From assembly GCF_046614695.1 (NCBI RefSeq), contig NZ_JBKKHQ010000017.1:1-64000 (forward strand): a DNA stretch of 64,000 nt. The letters are read 5' to 3'. Positions 44,286 to 52,307 of this stretch are shown here, piece after piece; the first letter of the stretch is position 1; every line of letters begins with the position of its first letter. Position numbers and translations under genes: made by a program. The DNA is from Pokkaliibacter sp046614695. Its GTDB lineage: Bacteria > Pseudomonadota > Gammaproteobacteria > Pseudomonadales > Balneatricaceae. The notes below the pieces were generated by a model, which did not search any database, was not told the origin of the DNA, and saw only the letters and a program-made list of their open reading frames with translations.

Positions 44286-46319
44286 ATGGAACAGTTCCTG
44301 GAAGTCCATCAGCGCAAACTGAAAACCCTGATCCGTCAGGTGGATACCTACGAGCGCAGTCTGCGTTCCCTCAGTGACTGGTGGGGAAAAATCGCCCTGA
44401 TCGGCAAGATCAACAGCCTCGATGTGGCGGCCACCATTCTTGAGGATATGGACACCGCCAAGCAGCGCTTCAACGAGCTGCAGGGGCGGCTGATTGCCTC
44501 GCTGGTGCGCGAGCATGTTCGCAAGGCCATTCTGCATGATCAGACCCGCTGCCAGATGGCCATTGATGTGCTGATCCGCAACCTTTTTGAGCGTACGGCG
44601 GATATTGGCTTTCTCGCGCTGGATGATGATGTCGGGGCTTTTCTCGCCAGTGAGGAAGTCACTCAGGATGATGCGCTGGCCATTCGCCATCGCCTGCATG
44701 CCTACGTGGCGAAATATTCCGTGTACGACGATGTGGTGCTGCTGACGCCGGACGGTCAGGTGAAGGCCCGGCTGGATACCGCCCAGCAGGCGCAGGTGAC
44801 GGCATCGCCGATGCTGCGTCGTGCGCTCAAAGGCGATGAGGACTTTGTCGAAGCCTTCGGGCCGATGGATCTTTTCAATGACAGTAACGACCACCTGATT
44901 TACGCCCACCGGGTGGAATATCAGGGCCGTGTCGTCGGGGTGATTTGCCTGTGCTTCCGCTTCCAGAACGAAATGCAGGGCATTTTCTCCAAGCTGGTCA
45001 GCGCGCAGGATTCCCGTTTGCTGGTGCTTCTGAATGATGCGCATCAGGTTATTGCCTCCAGCGACAGCCGCCGTATTCCGCTGGCGACACGTTTAACCTC
45101 CAGCCGCCGTCCGGTGTTCTTTAACTGGCAGGGCAAGGAATATCTGATGACCTCGGCAACCGGTCAGCCGTATCAGGGCTATGCCGGTCCGCAAGGCTGG
45201 CGTGCGGTGATGCTGATGCCGTTGGATCTGTTTAATGGCGAACTGGTACGTCAGGTCGGCGCGGGCAAGTCGGATCAGTCGGTGATCAACAAGAGTGACA
45301 TGGACAGCCATCCGCTGTTTGCCGGTGAGCTGGGCGATATCCGCCGCACCTCGACGCTGATCAACAACGAGCTGGAGCTGATTGTGCTGAATGGCATTAT
45401 CACTGCGGCCCGTAAGGAATCCGCTGAATTTATGCCGGTGCTGGAGGCCATCAAGCGCATTGGCCGTGACATTGATACGGTGTTTTCAGAATCCATCGAC
45501 TCGCTCTATTCCACCGCGATGGAAGGACAGCTGGATGAAGTCCGCCTGCAGGCTGCGCTGGCGGTGGATATTCTCGACCGTAACCTTTACGAGCGCGCCA
45601 ATGATTGTCGCTGGTGGGCGCTGAACCCGGTGCTGCGTGAACACATGGCGCTGCTGCAAAAACACTCGGCAGAAGGTAATCCGGCGCTGATGAGCCGGGT
45701 GCTGAACCAGATCAATGCGCTCTATACGGTGTATACGACCCTGTATCTTTATGATGATAACCACCGGCTGGTGGCGTTCTCCGGAGATACTCACGGCCAT
45801 CTGCTGGGAACGCGCGCAGAGGATCACAGCGGCGCGGATCAGGCGCTGCAACTGAAAGACCATCAGGATTACAGCGTCTCGGCCTTTCAGCCCTTTGCCT
45901 GCTACGAAAACCGCGCGACCTATGTTTACAACGCCGCAGTGCGCCACCCCGAGAATGATGCGCGTATCGTCGGTGGGATCGGCATTGTCTTTGACAGCGA
46001 ACCCCAGTTCCGCGCCATTTTGCAGGATGTGCTGCCGCGCAGTGAGGAAGGGGAGATCGTGCAGGGCTGCTTTAGCGTCTTCACGACTCGCGAAGGCGTG
46101 GTGTTGTCCTGCTCGGATGAACGCTACGCGCCGGGGCATCATCTTGCGGTGCCTGCTCATCTGGCGAAACTGCCTTGTGGCGAGGTCGCCTCCCAATGGC
46201 TGGAGCTGGATAACGAAGGCTATCTGCTGGGCATGGCGGCTTCGGGCGGTTATCGCGAGTACAAGACCAGCGATGGTTATGAGAACGACATTCTCGCCTG
46301 GGTGCTGGTGCCTGCCTGA
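44286..46319 (+). CDS. soluble tandem Cache-like protein with a chemoreceptor-tip-like segment
   Basis: The 677-residue protein has no signal peptide and no transmembrane helix. Two related modules are visible: one with AIDVLIRNLFERTADIGFLAL (about 92-112) followed by VYDDVVLLTPDGQV, the other with AVDILDRNLYERANDCRWWAL (about 421-441) followed by VYTTLYLYDDNHRL. Both look like the helix-plus-PAS strands of double-Cache sensors. Between them, TSTLINNELELIVLNGIITAAR (about 357-378) resembles a degenerate chemoreceptor signalling tip (compare LLALNAAIEAARAG). It is divergent from a dCache chemoreceptor. A cytoplasmic adaptor or receptor of an undescribed type is the likeliest reading; no output domain is recognised. 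Confidence 0.75.
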   Translation: MEQFLEVHQRKLKTLIRQVDTYERSLRSLSDWWGKIALIGKINSLDVAATILEDMDTAKQRFNELQGRLIASLVREHVRKAILHDQTRCQMAIDVLIRNLFERTADIGFLALDDDVGAFLASEEVTQDDALAIRHRLHAYVAKYSVYDDVVLLTPDGQVKARLDTAQQAQVTASPMLRRALKGDEDFVEAFGPMDLFNDSNDHLIYAHRVEYQGRVVGVICLCFRFQNEMQGIFSKLVSAQDSRLLVLLNDAHQVIASSDSRRIPLATRLTSSRRPVFFNWQGKEYLMTSATGQPYQGYAGPQGWRAVMLMPLDLFNGELVRQVGAGKSDQSVINKSDMDSHPLFAGELGDIRRTSTLINNELELIVLNGIITAARKESAEFMPVLEAIKRIGRDIDTVFSESIDSLYSTAMEGQLDEVRLQAALAVDILDRNLYERANDCRWWALNPVLREHMALLQKHSAEGNPALMSRVLNQINALYTVYTTLYLYDDNHRLVAFSGDTHGHLLGTRAEDHSGADQALQLKDHQDYSVSAFQPFACYENRATYVYNAAVRHPENDARIVGGIGIVFDSEPQFRAILQDVLPRSEEGEIVQGCFSVFTTREGVVLSCSDERYAPGHHLAVPAHLAKLPCGEVASQWLELDNEGYLLGMAASGGYREYKTSDGYENDILAWVLVPA

Positions 46320-46450
46320 TTCAGTTGTCGTTTTTTGGAAGAGCAGGGCAGCGGTTCTTTTCGTCGTGCGGCCCGCATTCCCGACCATGCGGCAAAGACT
46401 TTTGAGCTTTGCGGCGCTCTGCCCGTATAATTCTGCCCATCATTTTTGCA

Positions 46451-46464
46451 GAGGCACGTGCCTC
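46451..46464. promoter_or_regulatory. perfect palindrome GAGGCACGTGCCTC before argH
   Basis: This 14-base palindrome lies 28 bases upstream of the argH start and within the likely leader. It could be an operator or part of an mRNA hairpin; it does not look like an ARG box. Confidence 0.35.
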
Positions 46465-46491
46465 TGACACCAACCGATGGGAATGCCTGCA

Positions 46492-47889
46492 ATGTCTGAT
46501 CAGACCAACCAGCAATGGGGTGGCCGCTTCAGTGAAGCCACCGATGCCTTTGTCGCCCGTTTCACCGCTTCCGTGGACTTCGACAAACGCCTCTACCGAC
46601 AAGACATTCAGGGTTCCATCGCCCACGCCAAGATGCTGTGCAAAGTCGGTGTGCTCACCGACAACGAGCGCGATGACATCCTGCGCGGTCTTGAGGAAAT
46701 CCTGATCGAAATCGAGCGTGGCCAGTTTGAATGGTCTGTCGCCCTTGAAGATGTGCACATGAACATTGAAGCGGCCCTGACCAGGAAAATCGGCATCGCC
46801 GGTAAAAAGCTGCACACCGGTCGCTCACGTAACGACCAGGTCGCCACTGATGTGCGCCTCTACGTGCGTGATGAAATCGACCAGATTCTGTCTGAACTGA
46901 CCCGTCTGCAGCACGGTCTGGCGACGCTGGCGCAGCAGGAAGCCGACACCATCATGCCGGGCTTCACCCACCTGCAAACCGCGCAGCCTGTGACCTTCGG
47001 CCACCATCTGATGGCATGGTACGAAGCGCTGCAGCGTGATTTCGAGCGTTTTGTGGACACCCGCAAGCGCGTCAACATCATGCCGTTGGGGTCTGCCGCA
47101 CTGGCCGGTACGACCTACCCGATTGACCGCCATATGACCGCCGAGCTGCTGGGTTTTGAGCGTCCTTCCTATAACTCGCTGGATGCGGTGTCTGACCGTG
47201 ACTTCGCTATCGAGTTCTGCGCCGCGGCCAGTTTGCTGCTGACGCACCTGTCCCGCGCCTCTGAGGAGCTGGTGCTGTGGACATCTGCCCAGTTCAACTT
47301 TGTCGACGTGCCTGACCGCTTCTGCACTGGTTCTTCCATCATGCCGCAGAAGAAAAACCCTGACGTGCCCGAGCTGGTGCGCGGTAAATCAGGCCGTACC
47401 AACGGCAACCTGATCAACCTGCTGACCCTGATGAAAGGTCAGCCACTGGCCTACAACAAGGACAATCAGGAAGACAAAGAGCCGCTGTTCGACAGCATCG
47501 ACACCGTTAAAGGCTGCCTGCGCGCTTTCGCCGACATGGTGCCAGCCCTGAAGCCCCGTAAAGACGTGATGCGTGAAGCGGCCCTGCGTGGTTTTGCCAC
47601 CGCGACTGACCTGGCCGACTATCTGGTGCGCAAAGGCGTGGCCTTCCGTGATGCCCATGAAATCGTCGGTAAGTCCGTTGCTTACGGCATCCAGACCAGC
47701 AAGGACCTGTCACAGATGAGCCTTGAAGAACTGCGTCAGTTCTCTGACCACATCAATGACGATGTCTTTGATGTACTGAGCCTTGAAGGTTCTGTTGCGG
47801 CCCGTGACCACATCGGTGGCACTGCGCCGAATCAGGTACGTGCGGCCACCGCCCGTGCGCTGGCAGAACTGGCTGAGCGCGGCGAATAA
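46492..47889 (+). CDS. argH: argininosuccinate lyase
   Basis: I choose ATG 46492 (MSDQTNQQWGGRFSE) over 46477; the family begins this way and GGGAA lies upstream. The 465-residue homotetrameric enzyme has the fumarase-superfamily signature GSSIMPQKKNPD, the THLQTAQP segment and an HTGRSRNDQ loop. It splits argininosuccinate into arginine and fumarate, the last step of arginine synthesis. mutM follows after 3 bases. Confidence 0.96.
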   Translation: MSDQTNQQWGGRFSEATDAFVARFTASVDFDKRLYRQDIQGSIAHAKMLCKVGVLTDNERDDILRGLEEILIEIERGQFEWSVALEDVHMNIEAALTRKIGIAGKKLHTGRSRNDQVATDVRLYVRDEIDQILSELTRLQHGLATLAQQEADTIMPGFTHLQTAQPVTFGHHLMAWYEALQRDFERFVDTRKRVNIMPLGSAALAGTTYPIDRHMTAELLGFERPSYNSLDAVSDRDFAIEFCAAASLLLTHLSRASEELVLWTSAQFNFVDVPDRFCTGSSIMPQKKNPDVPELVRGKSGRTNGNLINLLTLMKGQPLAYNKDNQEDKEPLFDSIDTVKGCLRAFADMVPALKPRKDVMREAALRGFATATDLADYLVRKGVAFRDAHEIVGKSVAYGIQTSKDLSQMSLEELRQFSDHINDDVFDVLSLEGSVAARDHIGGTAPNQVRAATARALAELAERGE

Positions 47890-47892
47890 GCG

Positions 47893-48708
47893 ATGCCAGA
47901 GCTTCCCGAGGTCGAAACGACAAGGCGCGGCATTAGCCCGCATTTGCTGGAAAAACAGGTACTGGCGGCGCGGGTGCATCACCCGACGCTGCGCTGGCCG
48001 ATTCCTGTCGACCTGGTGGAACGCCTGACGGGCGCGACGTTCCTGAAAATAGAGCGTCGCGCCAAATACCTGCTGATGACCACCACCGCCGGCACCTTGC
48101 TGGTTCACCTTGGTATGTCCGGCAGTTTGCGCTTGTCACCCAAAGACGAAGAACGCTTAAAGCACGACCATGTGGAGCTGGAAATGGCCGATGGTCAGGT
48201 GCTGCGTTATTCCGACCCGCGCCGCTTTGGCGCCTGGCTCTGGGCGGGGGATGACCCTTTCAGCCATGAACTGCTGATCAAGCTTGGGCCAGAACCGCTG
48301 TCTGACGCCTTTGATGGCGAACACCTCTTTATCCGCTCGCGGGGCAAAACCCAGAGCGTCAAAACCTTTGTGATGGACAATCACAACGTCGTCGGTGTCG
48401 GGAATATCTACGCCAGCGAATCCCTCTTTATGGCTGGCATTCTGCCGACCAAGGCCGCAGGCTCCATCAGCCGTGAGCGTTACAACCGGCTGGCGGACTG
48501 CATCAAGGAAGTGCTCGACCGCTCCATTACCCAGGGTGGGACGACCTTGCGCGACTTTGTCGGTGGCGATGGCAAACCCGGCTACTTCCAGCAACAGCTC
48601 TATGTCTATGGCCGTGAAGGCGAACCCTGCCGTATCTGTGGTCATGAGATTAAAAAGAAAGTCATCGGCCAGCGCGCCAGCTTTTATTGCACGACCTGCC
48701 AGCGCTAG
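47893..48708 (+). CDS. mutM: formamidopyrimidine-DNA glycosylase
   Basis: The 271-residue repair enzyme begins MPELPEVE, with the catalytic N-terminal proline and glutamate. It has the helix-two-turn-helix region (NHNVVGVGNIYASE) and ends in a four-cysteine zinc finger (CRICG ... CTTC). It removes 8-oxoguanine and formamidopyrimidines and nicks the abasic site. It starts 3 bases after the argH stop, so the two are probably co-transcribed. Confidence 0.96.
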   Translation: MPELPEVETTRRGISPHLLEKQVLAARVHHPTLRWPIPVDLVERLTGATFLKIERRAKYLLMTTTAGTLLVHLGMSGSLRLSPKDEERLKHDHVELEMADGQVLRYSDPRRFGAWLWAGDDPFSHELLIKLGPEPLSDAFDGEHLFIRSRGKTQSVKTFVMDNHNVVGVGNIYASESLFMAGILPTKAAGSISRERYNRLADCIKEVLDRSITQGGTTLRDFVGGDGKPGYFQQQLYVYGREGEPCRICGHEIKKKVIGQRASFYCTTCQR

Positions 48709-48894
48709 AAGGCGTTTGGTGTGGCTTTCCCCATGGTTGGTGCTATCCGGCGGCAGTTGTGATCGCCGGACGCGTTTAGCTTGTGGACATTCATGAGCAG
48801 GTCTTGCACAGCGAAGTAGTTGCTATGGTACAAGGGGTCGATACGGTGAAATGGGAGCTGAATAAGGTAAGGGTTAAATGGGTTGAGGTTATTT
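48709..48894. other. junction between mutM and the AT-rich gene
   Basis: TCCGGCG (48746-48752) and CGCCGGA (48764-48770) form a 7-base stem with no T-run. Base composition changes to AT-rich after about 48840. I see no gene. Confidence 0.3.
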
Positions 48895-49719
48895 CTACTG
48901 ACCTATTGGATAACTGACGATACATTGAGCATCTTCAGCGAGATAAAATTGATTTCCTTTCAGCTCTGCAAATGGAAAGCTTGAGTAACTTATGTTTCTT
49001 TGGCTCAAGTCAATTGCTAAATCCGTACTAGAAATTTTGAGTTCCTTTGCCTGCGCAGGAAATATTCCTTTACCTTTTTCTACTAATAAAAAAGCAATAG
49101 GAAAGAATGAAAGTAAACTCATTCTGCATATATTTCCATTATTGAAAAATACTACTAGCTTAGCGCTAACATGTTTTTTAAGTGGATAAAACCAATAGTA
49201 AATATCATGCGTATTACTTATGGCTTCGTCATCTCCTAATACAAAATTTTGAAGTGGGGTGAAATAGTCGGTAGCTATAGGTCGGCTTTTACATTCATTA
49301 ACACTAGTTGCTGATAGAATATGACCAATCATACCTCTTATATATTTAACAGCATCAAACTTAATATATTTGGTACTGAAAAGATCAGTCCCTGATTGAA
49401 AGTAATTTTTAATCATTGGTGTAAGCTCTCGGCATACCCGAGCAATTTCAGAGTCCCCTAAGCTTAGAGAGCTATTGCAATCTTTACATATAGTTTTAAA
49501 TTTACTGCCATTCTTGGATACTATGCCTTTTATTTTTTCTGAACTTGTGCCAAGAACTTCGCAAATTAACCTTTGTTCCGTCTTCGTGATTATTACAGAT
49601 CCTCGAGGTGGAACATGATCTTCTGTTAGTTTTTTAAAAAAACCACAAATCAGACAGTGGCCTTCTTGTATTTTTACTTGTCCTATTCTTTTTGATATGC
49701 CTTCTGAGTAACTACCCAT
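48895..49719 (-). CDS. HNH-endonuclease-like protein, horizontally acquired
   Basis: The 274-residue product has a Cys4-type HNH core near the N-terminus: C22 and C25 in HCLICG, the histidine in TEDHVPPR (H35) and C78/C81 plus N82 in ICKDCNSSL. This is the usual zinc-bound beta-beta-alpha nuclease arrangement. The rest, about 190 residues, is not recognised. The gene is AT-rich with rare-codon-like usage, unlike its neighbours, so it is probably recently acquired. Its start overlaps the PaiB-like stop by 8 bases. A stand-alone defence nuclease is possible but unproven. Confidence 0.65.
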   Translation of the reverse strand: MGSYSEGISKRIGQVKIQEGHCLICGFFKKLTEDHVPPRGSVIITKTEQRLICEVLGTSSEKIKGIVSKNGSKFKTICKDCNSSLSLGDSEIARVCRELTPMIKNYFQSGTDLFSTKYIKFDAVKYIRGMIGHILSATSVNECKSRPIATDYFTPLQNFVLGDDEAISNTHDIYYWFYPLKKHVSAKLVVFFNNGNICRMSLLSFFPIAFLLVEKGKGIFPAQAKELKISSTDLAIDLSQRNISYSSFPFAELKGNQFYLAEDAQCIVSYPIGQ

Positions 49720-50392
49720 TTTCTGTATTCCTAATGTTTAGCTGATAGTTAACTATAGCTGCAATTTCTCTCTCCTTTGCATCATCACTTTGCGCTAAAT
49801 GCTCCGCCATCCCGCGACGATTCTGCTCGGTTTTATTCTGCCCAAGTTTCCACTTGCCGGTCAGTGACGTCACCTTTATCTCAATACCGACGATAGCCTT
49901 CAGCATCGCCTGAATGTACTCCTCTGGCGCATCGTGAATGCTCCAGGGTTCAGGCTGGCTGGCTTCATGGGTGGTGCTGAGCTGGTCCAGCAACGCCAAT
50001 AACCACTCAGGTTCCTGCCGGAAGTGAAGCGTGCCGTGGACATGGACAACGGCGTAATTCCACGTGGGTACTTCTTTGCCGGTGTCTTTTTTACTTGGGT
50101 AATAGTTGGGCGAAATATAGCAATCCGGTCCGTGGAAGATAACGAGGGTTGGCGAGCCCTCCTGCAGGTGTTTCCACAGAGGATTAGCTTTGGCGATATG
50201 CCCTTGCAACACGAGTGCACCATCGACGTTCTTCACCTGCAAAGGCAGATGATTCGCCTCCAGCGCTAATGATGCTGCACCTTGTTCACCAGCCCCCTGA
50301 GTGTGAGTGACCAGTGTCGCAAAGGGGTACGCCTGCATCAGGCGAAGTAACTCATCTTCATCGTCTTGCTTAAATGGCGTAGGCAGGTACAA
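49712..50392 (-). CDS. PaiB-family FMN-binding protein
   Basis: I choose TTG 50392 because GAGGG lies 7 bases upstream and the protein then begins LYLPTPFK, like PaiB (MYIPxxF). A frame from 50485 would overlap the divergent promoter. The 226-residue protein has the flavin-binding split-barrel features ATLVTH, PLWKHLQEG, FHGPDCYISPNYYPSK and a GKWKLGQNK segment near the C-terminus. PaiB proteins are described as FMN-binding regulators in Bacillus; the role here is unknown. It is divergent from a GNAT gene, recalling the PaiA-PaiB acetyltransferase/regulator pairing. Confidence 0.8.
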   Translation of the reverse strand: MYLPTPFKQDDEDELLRLMQAYPFATLVTHTQGAGEQGAASLALEANHLPLQVKNVDGALVLQGHIAKANPLWKHLQEGSPTLVIFHGPDCYISPNYYPSKKDTGKEVPTWNYAVVHVHGTLHFRQEPEWLLALLDQLSTTHEASQPEPWSIHDAPEEYIQAMLKAIVGIEIKVTSLTGKWKLGQNKTEQNRRGMAEHLAQSDDAKEREIAAIVNYQLNIRNTENG

Positions 50393-50559
50393 GGCAAATC
50401 CCTCTTTTGGGTGGCAGCAGCCTATGACTATCGGCGAGGCTGCACCCTGCGTCCAGTGGTGTGCCGTTACAGGAATTTCAGCCAAAGTGGCCCTTTTGGC
50501 GGTGTATTTTCTGCGTTAGGCTGGGGAGTATTTGCCCGTACTGTCAGGATGCTTTTGCC

Positions 50560-51045
50560 ATGCCCATCGAAATTCTCGAAGCCGACTACCATAACCCGCA
50601 GCACCAGCGCGATATTCCTGAGCTACTGAATGCCTATGCGCTGGACCCGATGGGCGGCAGTGAGCCGTTGTCGGCTGAGGTGCGGGAGGTGCTGGTCAGT
50701 AAACTGGCGCAGTTGCCTCACGCGTTTTCGGTACTGGCCTATGTCGATGGCAAGCCTGCGGGGCTGACCAATTGCTTTGAAGGCTTTTCGACCTTTGCCG
50801 CCAAACCCATCGTCAATATCCACGATATCGCCGTACACCCTGAGTTTCGGGGCTTGGGCTTAAGCCAGAAAATGCTGGATAAGGTTGAGGAAATCGCCCG
50901 TCGTAAAGGCTGCTGCAAACTGACGCTGGAAGTGCTGAGCAATAATGACATCGCGCAGAATGCCTATCGCAAGTTCGGTTTTGCCGGTTATGAGCTGGGG
51001 GAAATCAGCGGCCATGCGCTGTTCTGGCAGAAGAAGCTGAAATAA
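50560..51045 (+). CDS. GNAT-family N-acetyltransferase
   Basis: ATG 50560 has AGGA ten bases upstream and starts MPIEILEADYHNPQ; the longer frame is not GNAT-like. The 161-residue enzyme has motif A HPEFRGLGLSQKML, which binds acetyl-CoA, and motif B LEVLSNNDIAQNAYRKFGF. The acceptor substrate is unknown. Divergence from the PaiB-like gene suggests a functional link, possibly polyamine or antibiotic acetylation. Confidence 0.85.
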   Translation: MPIEILEADYHNPQHQRDIPELLNAYALDPMGGSEPLSAEVREVLVSKLAQLPHAFSVLAYVDGKPAGLTNCFEGFSTFAAKPIVNIHDIAVHPEFRGLGLSQKMLDKVEEIARRKGCCKLTLEVLSNNDIAQNAYRKFGFAGYELGEISGHALFWQKKLK

Positions 51046-51131
51046 TTAGGGTGGCAGTGAAGTCACGCACGCCTGCAGGTGATTGGGCGTTGCCACAATC
51101 GCAGAGTCAGACTCAGGGAAAGCGAACCGCG

Positions 51132-51383
51132 ATGACCATCTTTTTACGCACGCTGCTGCGTTTTATCTCTTTTGGGCTGGGCCTTGCGCTGCTGATGACC
51201 TTTCTTTATCAGGTGCTGGCCGTGCTGGTATTCGGCGAGCAGCCGATGCCTGAGGCCAGGGACGCGCGGCTCTATTTTATCGTGATGCCGGTGTTTGGCA
51301 GCCTGACGCTGTATTACGCCATTCGTGGTCCAGAGGACGCGATGAAAAGCCGGATGTTCAAAGCCGCCCGCCGTCGCCACTAA
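51132..51383 (+). CDS. small two-helix membrane protein of unknown function
   Basis: ATG 51132 (MTIFLRTLLRF) follows AGGGAAAG; the longer frame from 51051 adds a hydrophilic, Gln-rich segment of doubtful reality. The 83-residue protein has two transmembrane segments (about 5-33 and 48-65) and a basic C-terminus (KSRMFKAARRRH). It may be co-transcribed with the GNAT gene. Confidence 0.65.
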   Translation: MTIFLRTLLRFISFGLGLALLMTFLYQVLAVLVFGEQPMPEARDARLYFIVMPVFGSLTLYYAIRGPEDAMKSRMFKAARRRH

Positions 51384-51522
51384 CCACACTCACTCGATAT
51401 CTGATCCCTTAGGGCGGAGACCTTCGGCCCGGTTGGCGCCTTCCCTCGGTTGCCTGCGCAAAGCTCAGACCCTATCAGCACAGGGTTGCCGCTTTTTTAA
51501 CCACTGCGCAGAGAGCCATGCC

Positions 51523-51942
51523 ATGAAAACCCTGCCTTTAACCCTTGCCCTGCTTGCAGGCACAGCGTCGACTTCCGGCGTTGCCGCCACCCTGACGGAT
51601 CTCACCAGCCTGCAATGGAAAAACCGCATCATCGTGGTGGATGAAACCGCCAATCCTGACAGCGCGGCCAGCGTCTTTGAGCGTCAGCAGGCCGAGGTTC
51701 AGGATCGTGATGTGGTCTGGTTTGTCTTTCAGCCAGAGCAAACCCTGACCAACTATTCCGGTGATCTGGACCCGGCCTTGCTCAGCAATACTCGTGAACG
51801 CTATGGCCTGAGCCCCGGCAAGGTGCTGTTGATCGGCAAGGATGGCGGGGTGAAGAACCGGCTGGATGCACTGAATCTGGAGCTGTTGTTTAACGATATT
51901 GATCGCATGCCGATGCGCAAGTATGAAAAGCGTGACTCATAA
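51523..51942 (+). CDS. exported DUF4174-like protein
   Basis: ATG 51523 begins a signal peptide (MKTLPLTLALLAGTASTSGVAA); the frame upstream is unlikely to be translated. The 139-residue product shows the pattern LQWKNRIIVV ... KVLLIGKDGGVK, which I associate with DUF4174, a small thioredoxin-like periplasmic family. No CXXC motif is present, so redox activity is doubtful. Confidence 0.7.
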   Translation: MKTLPLTLALLAGTASTSGVAATLTDLTSLQWKNRIIVVDETANPDSAASVFERQQAEVQDRDVVWFVFQPEQTLTNYSGDLDPALLSNTRERYGLSPGKVLLIGKDGGVKNRLDALNLELLFNDIDRMPMRKYEKRDS

Positions 51943-52307
51943 GCCGCAGTCGTCCAATTCTCCCGAAAAATGCCGTTTCGATGGCTTTCATTCATTAATC
52001 AGGCTGATGTCTTGATCAACAATTCTGGTCCGTTCGGCTTGAAATAACTGAAATGGATGATTACAGAAACGGTAAAATGCTCACTTTTGGTGCGTTGAAA
52101 ACCTGAGGTTGTGGCGCTCTTACCCGGTTGCCACCACCTCAACAAACACCATCAAAACGTACTCCTGAAAGTACTTGTTTTGGGAGTGCGGGCAGCGTAC
52201 TGGCGGTGCGCTGCAGGGCGATCAGGGTGTCGTGATGAGCGTATTCGTGCGGTCATGACGGCATCGGTCATAGACATAACAACGAGAAACACCACTGGGG
52301 GAAGACC
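51943..52307 (+). promoter_or_regulatory. putP leader region
   Basis: These 365 bases hold no gene that I can support. An imperfect inverted repeat, CAAAACGTACT (52153-52163) against AGTACTTGTTTTG (52170-52182), lies about 130 bases before putP. No GTTGCA element is present on either strand, in contrast to putA. Confidence 0.45.

Noticed and set aside
49712..50485. Longer start for the PaiB-like protein
   Set aside because: It adds 31 residues with no family match and intrudes into the divergent promoter, while TTG 50392 has a good ribosome-binding site.
52153..52182. Inverted repeat before putP as a terminator
   Set aside because: It is imperfect with a bulge and lacks a terminal T-run in a G-C-rich stem; an operator or leader structure is more plausible.
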